Source of the DNA: Opisthocomus hoazin
Taxonomy: Eukaryota; Chordata; Aves; Opisthocomiformes; Opisthocomidae
Length of the DNA stretch: 64,000 bases
Direction: 5' to 3'
NCBI RefSeq assembly: GCF_030867145.1
Contig: NC_134421.1
Span: forward strand, 24,621,979 to 24,685,978
Position numbers and translations under genes: made by a program. The notes under the pieces were generated by a model. That model saw nothing but the letters and a program-made list of their open reading frames with translations. It searched no databases and had not been told where the DNA came from. How positions within the stretch are numbered: the stretch's first letter is position 1; every line of letters begins with the position of its first letter. Positions 52,401 through 61,400 of the stretch are shown in pieces.

Positions 52401-55400
52401 TTCCTACCACAGTAAATTGTAAAAATCAATTGACTTAAGTACAAAGTTATGCTAGTGCTGCTAAAGCACTTATGGAAAATGCCACCTCTGAACTAAGCTC
52501 AGCAGCACTGAGTATTGTTTTCACCTGGATGAACTGGACAGCTCGTCCAAACCTTCAGCGTATTACTAATGCTGAGCATTGAAATAGCAGAGTGTACACT
52601 TTTGCTGCTTTCACCAGGTATTAAATGAAACCTGATAAAAACACTTAAAATTGACTTTTCAAGGAAAATTTTGAAGCTTCATTTTATCCTTATGGGAGTT
52701 TTCTGTGTCACTGTTGTAGAAGATTCTGATGTTCTTGTCAAACATTTCTTCATCATCTATTATAGGCATAATATTTTATAAGTAAAAGCCTTGGTCAAAT
52801 GCTGAGGGACAGTGTTCCTCTACTACATAGTAAAGCATTTTTTTCCTGGCTATAGTCACAAGATTTCAGTTCCAAGCTGTGAAATATTGGGCATCTTTTT
52901 TTTTTCTTCTCTCCATATTAGTAGCATCTGGCTTTTTGGCAAAATCTTCAAGCAATTGTGCTGGCCCTGTTGGATTTAACTTTGGACTCTACTATGCTAG
53001 ATTGCTAAGTTAGTTTCTATTGATTTTTACTCTGATATTTTCTTATAAATAGTTTGAATTGGAAGAGATTGTTTGCTCCCTAGAAGTAGGAGTAAAAATA
53101 CAATGGTATTGTTGGTAGCCACCTGGTCAAGCGGTATACCCTCCTGTTGTTACCCCTGCTCTGAAGGGAAGTCAAAGCTGCCAGATCTCCGCTAGCAAGA
53201 GAAGATTTCTCTGTGAAATCTTTGTGTAGACACCCTGCCCCACCTAGCATCCCCTAACGGGAGGCAAGCTAAGTTTGTCTATGCAACGATGTTTTGTTGA
53301 CATGAGTTACGTTGGCATGAAGTACAAAAAAAATTAAAAAATCGTACCATAGCACTGACACTGTTATCCTGACAAAAAACATTGGTACAGGTGCAGCTCT
53401 GCCAACAGAAAGGAGCTTCTGTTGGCTTTGCCTATAACTTTGCAAGAAGGTTGTGTGTAGATAGGTATACGAGTGTATACTTATATATGGGCTTGCAAAA
53501 AGACCTTACGTGCAGGAGGCTCTGCCACCGTAGCGTGTGTGTGTGCACGAAGGGAGGCTCTGTGGCGTGAACCGCTCTGCCCTGGTTCTGCGCAGCAGCC
53601 TCCCACCCTTGAGAAGCCCCAGACCCCTGGCCTGTGGAGACTGGAGCACAGGGACTGCAGCACTTCTCAGCTTTCTACAGGGTTTAGGAGGAGGTTGCTC
53701 ACGCCCTTTAATCCTTCTCCTTGTCCTAGCAGAATCTGTCTCTTCAGGATTTTGTCTCCAGTAATTTTTTGTTCATTGTTATGGAGAGGTGGCGTTTAAG
53801 ACAGAAGCGTGTTTCTTTAGCTCTTCTCATTTACATACAGTGTAACTTGATCAAGATCAGTTTTGCCCCAACAGGTTAAGTATGAGACACTTAAGTGAGA
53901 GAAATCAATTGCATATTGTAAAGTGTATGATTTAGTTTGAAAAATTAAGCAAACTGGCTTTGGTTTGGTTTTCCTAGGAGTAAACATGCCTTCAAGAAGG
54001 AGAAATTCCTTTGAGTTGGTTGAACAATCTCTTTTGATTGCAAATTCATTTTGAACAATACTAATGAATATAATAGGTGACTATACAAGTCCTAGGCCTT
54101 ATATATAATTTAAGACTCTGCACAGTAAATCATACTGTTACCAGCTATTGTTTCTTTGTGAAGTTCAGTTAGACTTTCTTCTATTCTTCTTCTTCTTCTG
54201 TTGGTCTAAAGCAGAGACTTTCAGTCAGTCTCATAAGTAGGGGGAAGAGGGCAGAAAGAAGTCATGAGCAGGCAATCCAGAAGAACGGCTGTCGTTTCTC
54301 TGAGTAGATGTGTTCTGGTGAGGTTGCTGTGCTCTCACTCGCACTCGGAGGTAACTCTGCCTCCTTCCCTCCATGTATTTAGTGTGCTCTGTGAACCTCC
54401 GAAGCCTGTTACTTGGAGTACAGGGCAGATGTGCTAGGAAAGTCCTAGGGTTTTTTTTACTTCTGTTTTTATTCCTTGGCATTTGTAGTATCAAATACAG
54501 CAGAATATTCTATTTATAGTACTAGAAAGGAGGCCTTGTCCATATAGGGTTATTCATTTGCTATTGTTATTTCATTTCTAGTATCTATTTTGTTATGTTT
54601 CCAGTTTCTGTTACAAGTATTCATCCTGCCCTTCTTCAGCTTTTCCCTGCCCTAGTATGGATAAGAATTTCAAGCAGAGTATGTAATATAAATTTTATTA
54701 GGACTCTATATGTGTAAAAAGAAGTCATCACTTGAAACTTTAGCATTGATTTTAGTTTTAAGATGTTGTCTTGGATGTGCACGCATGCAGTTCAAAGTAA
54801 TTTGCCTAAATTAAAATTGGCTGCTTTATAATTGTCAATAGCAGGAATGTTTCTATGGCTTCATATTATGTCATCAGCTTTACAAAGCTTCTTGTTGAAG
54901 ATATATTGAAGATCATTTATTACCTTCCTTTACCTTTATTCCGTGGGGTACATATTGTTATTTTTAGTGTGTGTGGTGCAAGTATTTTTATAATTTATGA
55001 AAGTGTTTGAATATGGTCTTCCTGAACTGTTAGATTTAGAATTGGCTTCCTGGCAGGGAAATTCTCATCTTTGGAAATTGAACCTCTAATGATTTCTGTC
55101 TAGTTTGTGTCAGATGTTCATGACATTTATTTTTTTATTTATTAACTTTTCAACAGTATTGCTTCTTTTATGGAGAGAAATACTCAGTTTTCTCTAAATG
55201 CTTAAAATGCAGTGATTTAATTAGAACATGTTTGATTAGAACATGTTTGAGGGGACTGTGGTTTTTTTTCTTTCTTTACAAGCTACATAGCTACTGTATT
55301 TAGGTACTGTATTTCATTTTAAGGGTTAGTTTTATCTAAATCCAGTGGAAACAGAGCATAGCTATTCATTGTTTTTGGATCACTTTACTGAGTCAGATTC

Positions 55401-58400
55401 TGACTGTGCTGGGAACTATTGATGTTATAAATTTACATTAATGAACAAACTCATTTTCAGGTTTTAGGTAAAGCTTAGGTGTTACTGATGGTCAAAGAGT
55501 TTAGAAAAACATTTCAGAAATATTATTTTTGTTCTAACTGGATGCACTCAATTATTTGTGAACTTCTATTAGGTTTTTATTAAGGAAATAAAGTTTTTGT
55601 ATTTCTTGGAAAAAATTGCTTATTTTTGGTTCTGTATTCTCTTGACATGAATGCAGTATGAAGAAATTTTTTTGTTCTGTACACATGGTGTTGCAAAATA
55701 CTCAGTGCCTTGGATAAGCATTGTTTTACAGTGCTTTCTCAGACTTGCAGCAGCAATGGCGAATCAAACTTGTGCAAAAAAGCTGACATAACAAAACCAC
55801 ATACCCAGTTTCTCATTATGTGTGTGAAAACACTTGTAAAGTATGATATGATTTCTTTACATAAAACTATACATTCAGGATATCTTGAGATGTGCCTGTG
55901 AATAGAAGAGTTTATTGTTTCATGCCATCATAGCAGTGCTAAATTTAACATTGCTGTAATACTGATAGAAATAAATAATCTGATTAATCAGACCATAAAT
56001 AAATCTGATTAATCAGACCATAGGCATAAGTGCATCAGTACTTCAGTTAATTTTGTACTGATATTTTTCAAAAAACAGTTTAGCAACTAGTTTTTTCTGT
56101 GCTGTACTGGCCTCATGACCTCTGTAAACTCAGCTAGCTTAAGGCTGAATTTCTTGTTTTCAAGACTAGCAAAGTGCTATTCTATTTTAGATGTTTTTTT
56201 TGCGACGCAATACAGTCTGATATTCTAGCTGGGCTTGTTGGCTGTGAGTTTGTATCCTGATACCATTACTCCTGGTCAAGTTCTAAACTGAAGGATGTTC
56301 TGTGATCACTTCAGTGATGATACCTGTACCAGAGAGGAGGAATATTTTCTTGTCAGATTGGGTGAGGTGCACTTACATTAAGTGCTTTCAGTTTTTGGTT
56401 TTAGCTTGGACATTCTTTTAAGAGCTAGAGAAGACTGAGCTGCGTGAGAAGCCATGAAAGACTTCGAATTAGGTATGAAATAGTGTGTTACGAGTTGTTC
56501 TGAAAGAGGTCTGCTCAAGCTAGAAATGCTTGGTAGAACTTTATTTTAGATGCACTGTGTAGTTTATCTGTATTTCACTGCTTGAATGCAAAACTTCAAT
56601 TAACGCTCGCAAATAAATGATACCAGAACTACCGTATCAGATACCAAGGGGCAGAAAGCTGCAGTCTGGCACGTGGCAGGTTTTGCTGTGCCGATTCATG
56701 TGCGTGCGAGAAGAGCGGAAACAAAGAGTGCTGTCATCAGCTGAAACGACGGAGAAGTTTTCTGCAGTAGAAACTGATAAAACAGATTGTGATTTAACAT
56801 ACTCAGTGTTAGCCTAACAGATCAGAGAGCTCTGGTTTACGTGGATCACTTATTGACTGAAAAAATAGTTTCAAAGCAGTAGAAGCGATCTGTGAATAAT
56901 TACGGCCTACAAAAAAAACAGAGGAAAAAACATCTCCCGAATGGTTCAATTTAGCATATCCACAGTGAACCATTTTTGTTCGAGGGTGGGCTCACAAGAT
57001 GGAGGAAAAAGCAGTGATAGTAACAGTACTGTTACTTCTCCTGAGAAACTTGCCATGATTTCAAATAACCAAAAAAGATAGGAAATCAAGGTCTGGTGAG
57101 GTGGGAGACTACTCTGTTATGCCTTTCCTCATTGGTCCATTTGAGCTTAATGCCCTACTTATGACTAATTGTTTGTACTTGTTTTAATCGCAGTATCAGA
57201 AATGTTTTAGTATTAGTAGGCAAATGTACCATGTGTTCAAAATTTAAAGGATTATTTTTAAAAAGAAGACCATGCCAATTTTTTGTGATTCATTAGGAAG
57301 CTTACCAATGTCACTTTTTCATATAAGCCCATCTTAATTATAAGATCATTAAGATACTCATTTGGAAGCTGTTGTCTATATTTTCTGAATTTGAAGCTCT
57401 TGGAACATTGAAGACTAATGATTTTCAATTGAGCGACAGAGGCTCATATTTTTTCATATTTTTTTCCTCGAGGGAATTTTTTTTTTCTCTATAAATAAAA
57501 CTGCTCACACATCTTTAAATATGGATGCATTTTACTCAGATTCTATTCTTATACACCATGAAGTGAAGGGAGACTGGGATGCACTGTTTGTTTCTGTCTG
57601 ATCTGTGAATGTTTCATGGGAAAACGTTTGGGAACAGGCAGAGGTGATAAGGTTATGTGTAAGGATCTTTCACAAATTGATTAAGTACCACCCACAGAGT
57701 TTTGGCTATTTTGCTTGACAGAAAACAAAGATGAGCAATTATGGTTTTCTGTTTGTGACATCATTTATAAGCTAAATTTAATTTTCTACTGAACATCCGC
57801 TTGGTAATGTCATGGTAATAACTTCGTATTGATTAATTAAATCTGTTCCTTCTCCTTATTTATAACTTGCATGAAGTTGCCCAAATGTGAGTCCGTTATA
57901 TTACTAAGGGGCTGTGAATGGAAACACTATACACATTTTAATTTTATTTTTAGCTTTGCTCAGAAGTAACAATTTAAAATTGATTGCCTTATTCAAATTT
58001 ATTCTCTCAAAATCTGCTATAGCTCTGAAATATTTTAGAATGGTTTTTTTGAACTATGAGTCCTTTTTACTACATTGCTGGCAACCTATAGAACTGTTGT
58101 TCATGAATTGGTAGTATTTAAAGTACTTTAGAAGGGGCCTAATTTGAAGGAAGGGGAACATCTAGTTCTTGAAACACTTTGTGTAAAATAGGCTGTGGGG
58201 TAGAAAGAGTTTCTTTAGAAAGCATCTTTTTTATAAAATATTATGCTGAATGAAAGTTGTGGACATATACATATCCAAAAGTAAAGGAAACCTACCGAGA
58301 CTAGTGTCACTCCTTTATAACAAGGTTTTGACATTTGAGTGTTGCATTAGATTTCAGCAATTTTGGACCCTTCACTGAACTGGAGGAGACTGTAAATTTA

Positions 58401-61400
58401 GATATGAGGAAAGGTTAACATATAAAAAGGCCCCCCAAGGGTATAGCAGCATACTTGATGTCTGACAACATTTTAAAATCTCTACAAATTTCTGAAATAT
58501 GATAAAAATATCAACCATTTTGGCACAACTTAGATAAGATGAAAATTTGAAACAGTCTCATTTCATTTCTCTCTTACTAATTTTGAAAGTTCAATTATTT
58601 GCTTATCTGTATTTGATCCTTTCAGATTTGAGAAACATCAAGGCCTTTTCTTTATTTATATAAGCACTTTTGTGCTCATTGTCCCTAAATGTCTTTGAGT
58701 ATGTAACGGAAGAATTTCAATTTCCTGCTTAACCCACAAAATTACAGGACGACTTTTCCAGTACTCTAACTTGGCAATGTTGGTGGCAATTTACTGAGCT
58801 ACAAAGCATTTTTCACAGCCTGTTTGTGTGATAGATTGAATTCTGGATCAATTTTACTGTAAGAAAAAAATGTTTGGTGAGAATTTCAGTAGCATAGCAT
58901 TTGCTCTGTTTACCGGAATTGACAGCTTTCCTCCTTGGGTTGGAAGAATCTGTTTAGGTTGGGTTTAATAGCAAAATTTGTAATCACTTTGTGGGAGCTT
59001 AAACTGAAATCTCTACTTTATTTTCAGTCTGAAATACAGCGGCCTTGTTTGGAAAGAAACTGAGAAACACCAGCCTCAGAGTAGAACCGTTTTTAGAAGA
59101 ACTTGTCAATGTCTAATAACCTCAGATTGTTTTCCTCTCCTGCTCCATTACTTTAAATCTTAATACTTTACATCACAGACAGCAAATTTTTAGTTTTAGT
59201 GCCATTGAATGTTAAATCTATTTTTTATTATTTTAAATACTTGAGAATTAATAGATTATCTGTAGGATGCTGAACTTGCAAAGCAGTATGATGCCTTTAA
59301 GCAAAAGTCAGAGAGGATCAGCTGAAGTTTACAGTTATGTCATTTTTGGCTGTGTTATCTAATTCGTCTGAAAACATCAATACAAGTAGCTTTGTTAACA
59401 TTAGACAAACTGTGCTGTGTTTATTTCTAATGATCTTATTGATCTTGGTGTCTGGGAAGACATGGTTTCCAGCCTGGGTCTCTCTCGCACTTCGGGATCT
59501 CCTATCCTTACTCCCCTTTGCAGCTACGGAGTGTGAACTTGTAGAGCTGCGTTAGCCTCAGATGGGAAACTCTGGCAAATGGTTTCCTGAAGCTTTCAGG
59601 AGCTTAATTACTTCTGAGATCCCTACTTCTTCGATAGCTTTGATTAAAATCAGCAAAAGGTGCCAGAATTTTCAGAGGACACATACAGGTGTCTACGAAG
59701 AATAATTGCATAAGCTTTACAAATTGTTCCTGCACCAGCTGGCTGTTTTTCACTGACGCTTTTACCTTCCCTCATCGGCTGCCTGCATTTCATAAGGCAT
59801 GTGACAACTGGAAAGGTTTGCTGCTGCCATGCAGAATATATGATGCTTGAGTTCTACCTGTCTTTCCTGCAACGTGTCCCATCTACCCTGCTTCCAATTT
59901 TCCTGAAATTTGTTGCAACTTAATCAGTGAGCCTTCTAACTCTCTGTCAGATTTAGCTAATCCTGGTTGAGGTTTGGAAGCTTCTGGGCAAGCAGTCAAG
60001 ATTTACAGACAGAAGCGAGGTTTCTGTAATCTCACTATCTTTCTATAGAAATCTCACTAAGTAGTCTATTCTAACAGACTCCCTTGCTGTAGTTAAATAC
60101 AAGGATGTTCTTCATAGTGTGATTGGTTGTAAGGCAGAAATTCTGTAATATACGGCAATATTTTTTCTTTACCGTTTGAATACCAAATTCAGCTTAACCT
60201 TTTCCATGTTAATCAGCATTGGAGACTATCTCCATCTTGTGATGCAGTAAGTGTGTGCCAAAAAGCTTCCATTAATCCTGTTTCCCAAGGATATTCTCAG
60301 ATATAACTTGCTAAGTCAGAAATAACACAGTGAATCTGAGCTTTTCTAAGATTCAATTAATGGTGTCTCATATAATGAAATCTGCAAAGGGAAGATGTGG
60401 ACAGTCTTACGATGAACTGGTCCTATATACTTCATGCTCATCTAAAAGTACATGGGATACATTGTGATCCAGAATATTCTGACATATTTGGAACACTTTC
60501 TTCTGAGGACTTCTAACACTTAAAAGAAAGGAGCTAAAGCAAAGTAAAATTAAATGGGAAATTCATTTTCCGACTATCTTGTCCAAAAATCAAACCATTT
60601 GTATTCTATTTCATTTTGTGCTAACAGGTGACTCCTTCAAACTTTACACTTCTCTGGAATAATTTGAAGTTGACATCACAAGATTTTTCATATTGAGAAG
60701 AAATTGAAATTCATGGTACTGGAGACAAAGATGTAATTAAACCATCTAGTTAGGAGTGTGGGGAGGTTTGGGGTTCAAATCCTTTCCTCTGTGGAGTTTC
60801 TATTCATTTTGTCACCTTATACATAAAATACAAAGCCTCTCGTGGGAGTAGGACTTACTTGCTTCTGATTGAGCATCCTAACCACTGAACTAAAGCTGCT
60901 TTGTGTTGACCAGTGGCAAAACTCGAACAGAATGGCTGGAAAGAATATCCTTTCTTCCACAGTTTCATGCCTTTAAAAGGCAACAGCCTAGCTGACAAAG
61001 CGTTGCGCTATGAGCCATGGGTTTAAATAGCCTTAGACTGAGAAAGCCAGCTCTCTGTAGTCCACTGCAAATGTTGTAACCATTAGGACATTCTGTAGAA
61101 CAGCCTCAGATGTTTAATGTTTCAAATCTGTAGTCTGATCTCTAGCACACTTTTATTTTTTGACACAACCCTGTATCAATACAAATCACTGAATTTCAGT
61201 ATTAGTTGCATCAGACCTTTATTACTTGACATGCTTAGTTCATTTGCATAAATCAGTCACCAAGCACAGAAAAGAGGGCTGAAAGGGAACTGGAGGTATG
61301 TTCTAGTTCATTTATCTGTTTCTTTCATCATAATGAAATCAATGAAAGTGACATATCACCAAATACCATGGTACTATCAAATCTTGAGAAAGGTTCTGTG

